From Terriglobia bacterium (GTDB taxonomy: Bacteria > Acidobacteriota > Terriglobia > UBA7540), in NCBI GenBank assembly GCA_030040295.1, contig JASHTZ010000405.1, positions 1 to 13,580 of the forward strand: a stretch of 13,580 bases of DNA. Reading direction: 5' to 3'. A program made the translations under genes and the position numbers. The notes beneath the pieces are model-generated. The model searched no databases and was not told where the DNA came from. It saw nothing but the letters and a program-made list of their open reading frames with translations. This document shows, one piece after another, positions 1 to 7,964 of the stretch; position 1 is the stretch's first letter, and each line of letters starts with the position of its first letter.

Positions 1-2
1 TG

Positions 3-2450
3 CAGGAGGGGAACGGCCATCCTGCCATCAAAATCAGACCCAAGAAGTCCTGGGAAATTGCGTGGAATCTCCTCGGCTCGAACACCGCTCAGCATCCCAG
101 GAGCCCCGACAACGATTTTCAGACTTTTTCGCCTATTCATCTGATTGATGGCGACCCCAAAACCGTGTGGTGCAGCTTTGGATCGATTGAGCCCGACGTG
201 CGTCCCGAGTGGATTCGGATTGATCTCCCCATTGAGTCCACCGTGGCATCCGTCGCGCTGGTGCTGTCCAAAACAAACTTTGCCGGCACGAACTTCGGCC
301 GGTCTCTGCCCCGTCAATTGACCATTGAATCCAGCCGGGACGCCTGGCACTGGGAGACGCTTTACTCGCATGATGCCGTGGATATCAATGTGCAAGACCG
401 ATTGGAAATCAAGTTTGACCCCCACCGCGCCAAGCAAATCCGGATCACTGGAAATAAATTTGAAAAATCCCTAGGCTTGCCGAGTCATGGGTTCTCGATT
501 GCGGAAGTTGAAGTTCTTGACCCCGCAGGAAACAATCTCGCGCTCGTGTCGCGCGGCGCGGGTGTCGCAGTGTCATCCACCAACTTCACTCACAACGATA
601 ATCGCCTTACCCAGAACTCCCTGTGGGCGCCTCTCCATTACGACACTGGAACGAAGTGGGTGCGGCAGTGTGGCGGAGCGGCGGGGCCCTATCAGTGGTG
701 CCTGATTGAGAAAGTCAAAGGCAAGTATCAAGTCGATCCGGTTCTGGACCGGTGGCTTACTGACCTTCACCGTTGTGGAATCAATTTGATTATGGGCTTG
801 GACGTGACACAGGGGAACCCCCTCTATCAGAATCCGCCAAAGACCATCAACTGGCTGGAGGCGCGCTGGAATGAATTCCCCGATACAAACTACTGGGTCG
901 ACCAAACGCCCGAGATGCTGGATGCCTGGTCGCGATTCGTCGAATTCACGGTCGGTCACTTCAAGAACCGCGCGTATATCTGGGAATTGGGTAATGAGTG
1001 GGGCGGGTGCGGTTGGGACGATCAAACCGTTCTACGGTACATGAGGATCTTCAATCGGACTTACGAGGCCGTTAAGAAGGCTGATCCGGGGGCGCGAGTT
1101 ATGCCGGGTGCCATCAATGCTTTTGCCCCGGACCTCATTTATACGCTTTTGGGGGGTGAACTGAGAAGCGGTCTGCACGACGGTAAGTTCGTAGCAAATG
1201 GCGGGAGGATTGAAGCTCTCGAAACCTCGACCCTGATCATACAGGAAAAAGTGGAGATGAAGGACGCTGAAGTGAGCGTCAACGCGCTAAATCGCGGGCA
1301 ATTTGGGGTTCTGCTCCGCTACTCAAGCCCTCAGAGTTTTCTGATGGGAGGTTATGGAACCTGCATGCCAGGGCTTGGGGCTTACGTGGTTTACATTGCT
1401 GAACGCATCGGCGATGCCTGGGACAAAAACCGGATTACGGCCGTTGACATCGGGTGGCCATTTAGCTTGAACCTCAAGCTAAGGATGCGCCTGGAAGGAA
1501 GGAAAGCCACATTTACGATTTCTGATGGGAAAAGAGAAGGAACCGTCACGCACGACATTCAATCCGACCAATTAACCCGCGCGGGTTCGGTGGGGATAAT
1601 TCAATTGACCGGCGCAGACCAGGCTTTTGCGGACTTTGGGCTTCACGACCTGCAAGGGGGAGTAGATTTTCGTGAACAGTTTCGGGGCGAGTCCGGGGCC
1701 CTACCCGAGGGATGGAAGTATGTGTTCGGCCCCAACACGCATAATCCCATTGCGCCCGGGTTGGCCGAGAAAATTGACGGACTGTCATGGCATCCGACGA
1801 ACCCGCCCGACGCTGTTTACTTCCACACCCTTAGCCAAATGCAGGAGAAATGCCGGCAGCTTGGCTTCAAAGGCCGCTTTTACGCGGACGAGCTGTTTTT
1901 TTTCTTCAGCTATCCACCCACCCAGCTCGATCCACTCTCGGAAATTCAGCAGGGAATTGCCACCACGGTCTCTGCCGTTGGGCACAGTGGGCTGGACACT
2001 CTCGCGGAAACGCAGATCCTGCACTACACCGGCTACTCGGGAAGTGATTCGAATTGCCGCCAATCACCGCCCTCCCAAATCGCCGTCCCCGTCCAACCGT
2101 CCGTAATGTATTACATGTGGCGGGGCCTGGCGACCGTGCTCGATGATTTCCACGCAGCAAAGATCAAGGTGAAATTTAATCCGGATGAGAATCTGCTCTG
2201 GTTCACGTTTCAGCGCCCTACCGGGGAAAAAATGGTGGCCGTTTGGCTCGACTATGCCTGGACACAGCCCGGCATTGTAGATACGCGAAGTACGATTACG
2301 CTTTCGCATGACCACGCCCAACGGGCCTGGATCGTCGACCTTATGAACGGCACGGAGCAGGAGTTGAATCTGGCGCAAAGTGACGAGGGTACCGTCATCC
2401 CGGATGTTCGAGTTAAGAATTACCCCACGATCATCCGCTTTGTTCAATGA
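3..2450 (+). CDS. Secreted clan GH-A-like glycoside hydrolase with discoidin domain (5' truncated by window)
   Basis: The frame is open to the left edge, so the true start lies upstream; the GTG at 165 is only an internal codon. The first ~195 residues look like an F5/8 type C (discoidin) carbohydrate-binding domain (IDGDPKTVW, then PEWIRIDLP). A TIM-barrel-like region follows. WELGNEWGG carries the probable acid/base Glu (codon 996-998), and GRFYADELFFF the probable nucleophile (codon 1890-1892); LAETQ (Glu codon 2007) is the alternative. Between them, roughly nt 1160-1690, lies a beta-rich stretch (LEGRKATFTISDG, AGSVGIIQLTG) that looks like an inserted beta-sandwich; the barrel resumes at IDGLSWHP. 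The C-terminal ~95 residues look like the all-beta domain common after GH-A barrels (MVAVWL, WIVDLMNGTEQEL). The likely role is hydrolysis of a glycan outside the cytoplasm. GH39 or an unclassified GH-A family is the best guess; the exact family and substrate are not determined. Confidence 0.8.
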   Translation, partial: QEGNGHPAIKIRPKKSWEIAWNLLGSNTAQHPRSPDNDFQTFSPIHLIDGDPKTVWCSFGSIEPDVRPEWIRIDLPIESTVASVALVLSKTNFAGTNFGRSLPRQLTIESSRDAWHWETLYSHDAVDINVQDRLEIKFDPHRAKQIRITGNKFEKSLGLPSHGFSIAEVEVLDPAGNNLALVSRGAGVAVSSTNFTHNDNRLTQNSLWAPLHYDTGTKWVRQCGGAAGPYQWCLIEKVKGKYQVDPVLDRWLTDLHRCGINLIMGLDVTQGNPLYQNPPKTINWLEARWNEFPDTNYWVDQTPEMLDAWSRFVEFTVGHFKNRAYIWELGNEWGGCGWDDQTVLRYMRIFNRTYEAVKKADPGARVMPGAINAFAPDLIYTLLGGELRSGLHDGKFVANGGRIEALETSTLIIQEKVEMKDAEVSVNALNRGQFGVLLRYSSPQSFLMGGYGTCMPGLGAYVVYIAERIGDAWDKNRITAVDIGWPFSLNLKLRMRLEGRKATFTISDGKREGTVTHDIQSDQLTRAGSVGIIQLTGADQAFADFGLHDLQGGVDFREQFRGESGALPEGWKYVFGPNTHNPIAPGLAEKIDGLSWHPTNPPDAVYFHTLSQMQEKCRQLGFKGRFYADELFFFFSYPPTQLDPLSEIQQGIATTVSAVGHSGLDTLAETQILHYTGYSGSDSNCRQSPPSQIAVPVQPSVMYYMWRGLATVLDDFHAAKIKVKFNPDENLLWFTFQRPTGEKMVAVWLDYAWTQPGIVDTRSTITLSHDHAQRAWIVDLMNGTEQELNLAQSDEGTVIPDVRVKNYPTIIRFVQ

Positions 2451-2468
2451 TCGCACCGGAGGCATTAG

Positions 2469-4238
2469 ATGGACCGACGAAAAGCTCTGCAAGGAATTGG
2501 CAGCGTCATCGGATTTTCGAGCCCCGTGGGGGCCGGCTTGCTTCGCGGAAAAGAATCAGCGGGCCTGCCAGGCGCAATCGATGGTGCCGCTGAAGCTCCA
2601 TCCGCGTCGAACACAAGTATCGGTCCCGGCGCTCCGGACATTCGCAAGCTGAGCCAGCACTTCAAGGAGCCTAATGACAACATTGCACCTTGGATGTCTG
2701 TCCCGCGGGAGAACATCCAGTCGCTAACCACGGCGAGTCATCCCGGGTATGTCACGTTGCGCGACGCAGGAAATGGAACGGATATCAAAGGGATTCTGGA
2801 GAAGCCGATCACCATTGATGACTTTCCGCTGCCCTGGGAGTTTCACCTCGGATTTGCGCCCACGGGTTACGGATGTTGCGGTGGCGAAAATTGGGCGATG
2901 GGGCTGAACCTCGCCGTCACATTCTCTGATCCTTCAAAATGGCCCGAGGACCGAAACGAATTCCCTCCCGAAACGCATTCGGTGCAGGTCTTGGTCGTCC
3001 ACCTGACCAGTCCTGACCTTGCCGCCAGTGAATTGAACTACCATGATCCGGGGCACGAGGCCTTCCTGGTCTACGGCCGAGGCGATTTGGGACGCGATTT
3101 GGTCGGCAACTGGAGGGTACCGTACCTTTGGCAAGGGTATCCCACTGCCCCTTGGGATCGCACGGGCGGGCCGGCGAGCCTCACCTTAAGTTTTCGCGTT
3201 AAAGTCGCCAGTCCCACAGCACTGGAAATCGGTTTCTTTGGCGGCATGATTGGGTTCCCTCATCCGGGCTGGCGAATGAAAACGGTTGATGTTTCCCGCT
3301 TCGGGAAAATAACCGGAATCTGGGAAATCGGCCCCATCGTTTCACTGGACAGATGGATTCCGGATACTTTGGCCCATGAAATTGGCCTAGGCTCGACGGT
3401 TCGCCTTCAGCCTCCGCTGCCCTCCAAGGATTACCATGTGGATTACGGCATTTTTTTTGGAACGGGACTGAAGAATCTGGAGCACATGTCGGACGATTTC
3501 GACGATCCAGTTCCGCTCGCAAAGTGGTATCACGAGGCGAAAGCTATTATTGAGACTTTCTCACACCCCGGCTATTTGACAGCGACATTCATGGGTACAT
3601 CAACCGATGCGTGGGGAATGTGCTCGACCGCCATTGGCGAATTGGTTGAACTGAAGGATTCAGAGCCCTTTTCCGGATACGAGATGGAGATTTCTTACAT
3701 TCCGCCGGACATCGATATCCCGTGGAACGTTTATATGTCATCGATCATTCTTTACGATGAGCGGGGCCGTAAGGTGGGTGCGGAGAACATGGCGCCGGCG
3801 GCAGAAGTCCATCCCGACTTCAATTGGCACCCGGGAGTGATGTACGTCCCCCGCGAGGGCCGCCACCGATTCTCCAACAATACGCCGGACTTGGATAAGG
3901 AGGAGAACAGGAACGATCCCGTATTCGTGGAATTCGCGCCCGAGGTCCCGGAGTCAATCCTTTCCCATCGCCCTATTTTTATGTTGCTTCAAATCATCGA
4001 CTCCTCGCACATTCGGGTTGGTTTTAAGGCCAACGAACTGGACCCCTGGTTCCTTTCCAAACCCTTCGATACCACTACGCGCTTCGGCAAGATCGGCAAA
4101 TTCCTGGCTCATCCGTGCTTGACCGTAACCATGTCGGCCGGAGTGGAAAAAGGCTGGGGCATCGGGAATTACCCCCACTACCCCCAGGTGCGTCTCGATT
4201 ACGTTCGGTACCGCTATGGTCTTTCGACTGAGCGATAG
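2469..4238 (+). CDS. Paralog 1 of a triplet: Tat-like exported two-domain beta-sandwich protein of unknown function
   Basis: 589 aa. The start is supported by GGAGG at 2458-2462, six bases upstream, 18 nt after the glycoside hydrolase stop. The N-terminus MDRRKALQGIGSVIGF is Tat-like; a variable linker runs to the conserved PDIRKLSQHF. The first half holds HPGYVTL, then IDDFPLPWEFHL (residues 116-127), GRGDL, and PHPGWRMKTVDVSRFGK followed by WEIGP. The second half opens with DDFDDP (342) and repeats the plan: HPGYLTA, GYEMEISYIPPD, then DPWFLSKPFD. It is the most divergent of the three: it lacks a ~25-residue loop before GRGDL that the other two have, and has a vicinal Cys pair (136-137) where they read GETYM. 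I do not recognise the family. The DDFD-x(n)-KW opening and strand pattern suggest concanavalin A-like folds, hence glycan binding or cleavage, but no catalytic site can be named. Confidence 0.75.
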   Translation: MDRRKALQGIGSVIGFSSPVGAGLLRGKESAGLPGAIDGAAEAPSASNTSIGPGAPDIRKLSQHFKEPNDNIAPWMSVPRENIQSLTTASHPGYVTLRDAGNGTDIKGILEKPITIDDFPLPWEFHLGFAPTGYGCCGGENWAMGLNLAVTFSDPSKWPEDRNEFPPETHSVQVLVVHLTSPDLAASELNYHDPGHEAFLVYGRGDLGRDLVGNWRVPYLWQGYPTAPWDRTGGPASLTLSFRVKVASPTALEIGFFGGMIGFPHPGWRMKTVDVSRFGKITGIWEIGPIVSLDRWIPDTLAHEIGLGSTVRLQPPLPSKDYHVDYGIFFGTGLKNLEHMSDDFDDPVPLAKWYHEAKAIIETFSHPGYLTATFMGTSTDAWGMCSTAIGELVELKDSEPFSGYEMEISYIPPDIDIPWNVYMSSIILYDERGRKVGAENMAPAAEVHPDFNWHPGVMYVPREGRHRFSNNTPDLDKEENRNDPVFVEFAPEVPESILSHRPIFMLLQIIDSSHIRVGFKANELDPWFLSKPFDTTTRFGKIGKFLAHPCLTVTMSAGVEKGWGIGNYPHYPQVRLDYVRYRYGLSTER

Positions 4239-4319
4239 CCCGCGATTGAAAGCGGCCTACGGAAGCGGTGGCGACTGTCACCCCCGGGTTATAAGCCTGA
4301 ATCAGGACTGGAGGAACCG

Positions 4320-6116
4320 ATGGATCGTCGAAAAATGTTGCTAAGTATGAGCAGCCTGACTGCGTCGTGGCAATCAAAGTTGTGGAGCAAATTCGCGCCG
4401 CCCGCCGGTGGCAAGGAGCACTATCCGGATGCAGCAAGCTTCGCGCCGAGTGCCCAACCCGGCGGCCCCGACATCCGCAAACTCACCCAACATTTCTTTA
4501 CCGAGGATTTTTCGCCCTGGATGTTCATTCCGCAGGACAACGTCAAATTGCTTTCCACCACAGAGCACCCGGGATTTGCGACGATCATGCACGGCGACAA
4601 AGGTCAGGACATCAAGGGAATTCTGAGGGACCCGATTAAGATCGACGACTACCCCTTGCCTTGGGAATTTCATCTGGGGATCGCCGGAGAAACCTACATG
4701 CGCCCCTTCAACCAAGCCGTGGGGCTGAACCTGGCGTTGACGTTTTCCGATCCATCAATGTGGCCGAAAGACCGGACGCAGCTTCCTCCCGACACGCATT
4801 TCCTCCAGCTTATGAACGCCCATTTGCGCGGTCCGCAAATTGCGAGCGGCCCCTTGAATTATTACGCTTCCCCATATCCCAGCCCACCCGACGGAATTCA
4901 AGATGGGCATGGCGGCGACCCGTACGTGGCACCCGCCACGCCGCCCAAAATCGGCGAGGTCTGGGTGCTTTATGGGCGGGGGGATCTGGATCCGACGGTG
5001 TTGGGAGACTGGCGGATTCCTTACAACTGGATTGGCTGGCCCAACGGGCGCTGGCCGGACCACCCGCCCGGCCTCCTGAGCCACAGTTTGAACTTCCGCG
5101 TCAAGGTTCTTAACCCCACTCAGATCGAGGTCGGCTTCACCGGCGGGTTGCAGGGCGAGCCGCACTTGGGTTGGAGAATGCGAACCATGGACGTTTCGCG
5201 GTTTGGCAACATCACAGGAATCTGGGAAATTGGCCCAGTCATCGCCCTCGACCAATGGCTATCTGAAGACCTGCCCAAGGAGCTCGGAATAAATACTTCT
5301 CCCGCCCTCGCGGTTTCAGATCCTTCGAACATTTACATGGTGGACTATGCGGCATTTTTTGGCGCCGGCACTGAAAACTTTGACCATTTTTCCGATGATT
5401 TTGACATTCCCGGGTTTTCCCCCAAGTATTATCACGAAGCGGCCGCCATTGTTGACTCCTACACGCATCCGGATTACATGACCGTGACACTTCTGCCGCA
5501 AGCCTCTGCCATTTGGGCCATGTGCCCCACTGCTTATGGTACCGGCCAACTTGACCTGACAAAAGACTTTCACGGATACGAGGTGGAGATTGGCTGGATT
5601 CCCCCTGATGAGAAGCTCTTCCCCTGGAGGAACTTCCTCACTTCCTTTTCCATGTGGACGGAGAGCGGAAGATCGGTGGGATACGGCACGCCGCCCGGCG
5701 GCGGTTGGACGCCGGGTGTCGAATACGACGTCAATGAAAAACGCGTAAAATTCTTCAGCTCCTACAGCGTCGACGGTATCAACCTCAAGACACTCGATAT
5801 TAAGTTTGAGCCGGAGATTCCCCAGTCGATTCTCGCGCACAAGCCCATTCACATGCTCATGCAGATTCCCGACCCCTCGCACTTGCGGATGGGCTTCAAG
5901 GCGAATAAGAACGACCCGTGGTATCTCTCCAAACCCTTCGATGTGACGAAGGTCTTTGGAGAGAGGCTGGGGAAAATTGATCCCCTCATGGCTTTCTGGG
6001 GTGGAGTATCAAAAGGATCATCCGGCCCCTGCAAGGGTATCGGGAATTATCCGCGATACCCGCAATTCCTCATCGATTACGTGTACTTTCGCAAGGGAAT
6101 CTCAACGCCCAGATAG
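4320..6116 (+). CDS. Paralog 2 of the triplet: Tat-like exported two-domain beta-sandwich protein of unknown function
   Basis: 598 aa. GGAGG at 4310-4314 sits five bases before the ATG; the gap from paralog 1 is 81 nt. The N-terminus MDRRKMLLSMSSLTASWQSK is nearly the same as in paralog 3. It has the twin Arg of a Tat signal, but a short, poorly hydrophobic core and no clear cleavage site. The folded part begins near PDIRKLTQHF. Domain 1 contains IDDYPLPWEFHL (108-119), GETYM, LYGRGDL, and PHLGWRMRTMDVSRFG with WEIGPVIALDQW. Domain 2 opens with DDFDIP (359) and contains HPDYMTVTLLP, GYEVEIGWIPPD, SGRSVGYG and DPWYLSKPFDVTKVFG. The C-terminus GNYPRYPQFLIDYVYFRKG is shared by all three copies. 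A hand alignment of about 110 residues in domain 1 gives roughly 80% identity to paralog 3. Function unknown; carbohydrate binding or processing is inferred from the neighbouring hydrolase and the fold guess. Confidence 0.75.
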   Translation: MDRRKMLLSMSSLTASWQSKLWSKFAPPAGGKEHYPDAASFAPSAQPGGPDIRKLTQHFFTEDFSPWMFIPQDNVKLLSTTEHPGFATIMHGDKGQDIKGILRDPIKIDDYPLPWEFHLGIAGETYMRPFNQAVGLNLALTFSDPSMWPKDRTQLPPDTHFLQLMNAHLRGPQIASGPLNYYASPYPSPPDGIQDGHGGDPYVAPATPPKIGEVWVLYGRGDLDPTVLGDWRIPYNWIGWPNGRWPDHPPGLLSHSLNFRVKVLNPTQIEVGFTGGLQGEPHLGWRMRTMDVSRFGNITGIWEIGPVIALDQWLSEDLPKELGINTSPALAVSDPSNIYMVDYAAFFGAGTENFDHFSDDFDIPGFSPKYYHEAAAIVDSYTHPDYMTVTLLPQASAIWAMCPTAYGTGQLDLTKDFHGYEVEIGWIPPDEKLFPWRNFLTSFSMWTESGRSVGYGTPPGGGWTPGVEYDVNEKRVKFFSSYSVDGINLKTLDIKFEPEIPQSILAHKPIHMLMQIPDPSHLRMGFKANKNDPWYLSKPFDVTKVFGERLGKIDPLMAFWGGVSKGSSGPCKGIGNYPRYPQFLIDYVYFRKGISTPR

Positions 6117-6139
6117 GTTGGGACCAGGAGAAGAAACTT

Positions 6140-7954
6140 ATGGACCGCCGAAAGATGTTGTTGGGAATGAGCAGTCTCACTGCCTCCTGGCAATCGAAGT
6201 TGTGGGGCCGATTCTCACCCCTTGTTGGTGCAAAGGCGCCCAAGGCGAGTGCATTTCACAGCGCCTCCGCACATGACTCACAGACCGCCGACGGCCCGGA
6301 CATCCGCAAGCTGAGCCAGCATTTCTTCAGCAAGACCAATGACATTTCGCCATGGCGGTTTATCCCCGAGGACAACATCAAGTCTCTTTCCACCACAGCT
6401 CATCCGGGATTTGTGAGCATTCAACACGGCGACGAGGGAAAAGACATCAAGGGAATATTGAAAGACCCCATCAAGATTGATGATTACCCCCTGCCCTGGG
6501 AATTTCACCTCGGGCTTGCGGGAGAAACCTACATGCTCCCCTGCAATCAGGCGGTGGGCGTGAATCTGGCGTTGACCTTTTCCGATCCCTCCACGTGGCC
6601 AAGTGACCGGACGCAAACTCCCCCCGAGACGCATACGTTACAATTGCTGCAGGCCCATTTGCGAGGCCCGCAGATTGAGAGCGGGCCGCTCAATGGTTAC
6701 CGGCCCGCTTTCGAAAGCCCGCCGGATGGAATCCGGAACCAGCACGGGGCCGATCCTTACGTGAAGCCCACCATTGCGAAAAAGTCCGGGGAATTGTGGG
6801 TGCTCTTCGGAAGAGGCGACCTTGCCCCGAACGTTCTCGGAAACTGGAAAATCCCCTACACCTGGGTTGGATATCCTGAAGGAGCCTGGGGAGACCATCC
6901 TGGCGGCATGCTGAGCCACAGCTTAACATTTCGGATTCGAATCGTCAGCCCCACGGAAGTGGACATAGGCTTCTTCGGGGGCCTGCAAGGCGAACCCCAT
7001 CTCGGCTGGCAAATGCGAACTTTCGATGTCTCGCGCTTCGGAAAGATCACCGGCATCTGGGAAATTGGTCCGGTGATCGCGCTGGATCGCTGGCTGGCCG
7101 ATGACCTCCCAGGTGAGTTGGGCATTAGCACCTCTCCGCCGTTTAAGGTGTCGGATCCCGCCAAAACTTACATGATCGACTACGGCGTATTCTTTGGTGC
7201 CAACGCTGAGAATTATGACCACTGGTCGGATGATTTCGACATCCCCGGCTTCCCTTCGCCCAAGTGGTTTCACGAGGCCGGCGCCATTACGGATACTTAC
7301 ACGCACCCGGGCCACTTGACCGTCACGCTGCTGCCGCAGAGTCCGCCCATCTGGGCAATGACGCCCACTGCCTATGGCCAGGGCCAGATTGATTTGACCC
7401 AAAACAAGGATTTTCCCGGCTGGGAGATGGAAGTGGCGTTCATTCCCCCAGACCCGGAAATCCATCCCTGGAAAGTAATGATTGTCGGATGGTCGGTGTG
7501 GACCGAAAGTGGACGTTCGGTTGGATACGGGTACCCACCCGGGGGCGGCTGGATGCCGGGTGTCGAGTATCTCCCAAAAGAAAAAAAGTTCAGAATCAAC
7601 AGCGACTACGCGCTGGAGGGAATCCAGGCGAAAAGCTTTGATTTGGTATTCGACCCCGAAGTGCCACAGTCTCTCCTGAGCCACAAGCCGCTCTATATCC
7701 TGTCGCAAATCCTCGACGCTTCCCATGTGCGATTGGGATTCAAGGCTCGTAAGGAAGACCCCTGGCATCTTTCCAAGCCCTTTGACGTGACCAAGGTCTG
7801 GGGCGAGAAAATCGGAAAGTTCGATCCCGCTCGGGGGTTTTGGGGAGGAGTGTCGTCGGATCAAGGAGGCCCTGGGATCGGGAATTACCCTCATTATCCG
7901 CGATTCCTTTTCGACTACGTGTATTACCGGAAGGGACTTTCGACGCCCAAGTAG
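6140..7954 (+). CDS. Paralog 3 of the triplet: Tat-like exported two-domain beta-sandwich protein of unknown function
   Basis: 604 aa, 23 nt after paralog 2. AGGAG at 6126-6130 gives a 9-nt spacing to the ATG. The MDRRKMLLGMSSLTASWQSK leader is followed by a variable Ala/Ser-rich linker (to about residue 52) and GPDIRKLSQHFF. Domain 1: HPGFVSI, IDDYPLPWEFHL (113-124), LFGRGDL, then VDIGFFGGLQGEPHLGWQ and TFDVSRFG (to residue 301). Domain 2: DDFDIPG (364), HPGHLTVTLLP, GWEMEVAFIPPD, then VRLGFKARKEDPWHLSKP and FDVTKVWG (to residue 555). The two halves align by eye around these blocks, pointing to an internal duplication. Conserved aromatic, Asp and His residues recur in all three paralogs, so the proteins are under constraint, but no known catalytic signature is evident. 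The ten-base gap to the next gene suggests co-transcription with the bicupin. Confidence 0.75.
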   Translation: MDRRKMLLGMSSLTASWQSKLWGRFSPLVGAKAPKASAFHSASAHDSQTADGPDIRKLSQHFFSKTNDISPWRFIPEDNIKSLSTTAHPGFVSIQHGDEGKDIKGILKDPIKIDDYPLPWEFHLGLAGETYMLPCNQAVGVNLALTFSDPSTWPSDRTQTPPETHTLQLLQAHLRGPQIESGPLNGYRPAFESPPDGIRNQHGADPYVKPTIAKKSGELWVLFGRGDLAPNVLGNWKIPYTWVGYPEGAWGDHPGGMLSHSLTFRIRIVSPTEVDIGFFGGLQGEPHLGWQMRTFDVSRFGKITGIWEIGPVIALDRWLADDLPGELGISTSPPFKVSDPAKTYMIDYGVFFGANAENYDHWSDDFDIPGFPSPKWFHEAGAITDTYTHPGHLTVTLLPQSPPIWAMTPTAYGQGQIDLTQNKDFPGWEMEVAFIPPDPEIHPWKVMIVGWSVWTESGRSVGYGYPPGGGWMPGVEYLPKEKKFRINSDYALEGIQAKSFDLVFDPEVPQSLLSHKPLYILSQILDASHVRLGFKARKEDPWHLSKPFDVTKVWGEKIGKFDPARGFWGGVSSDQGGPGIGNYPHYPRFLFDYVYYRKGLSTPK

Positions 7955-7964
7955 AGGGTGAATC

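Noticed and set aside
165..167. GTG as start of the glycoside hydrolase
   Set aside because: The frame is open upstream to the window edge and the discoidin-like sequence already begins before this codon.
573..1025. Antisense open frame of 150 aa opposite the glycoside hydrolase
   Set aside because: Covers the acid/base motif region of a clear coding frame; no independent support.
1896..1903. Run of eight T next to the probable nucleophile codon, possible frameshift site
   Set aside because: The frame continues intact on both sides with sensible protein; a similar T8 run at 3451-3458 in paralog 1 is also uninterrupted.
4296..4306. Small palindrome CCTGAATCAGG before paralog 2
   Set aside because: Five-base arms around one base are expected by chance; no matching site was seen before the other paralogs.
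5316..5882. Antisense open frame of 188 aa opposite paralog 2
   Set aside because: Fully overlaps a conserved gene and has no recognisable protein features.
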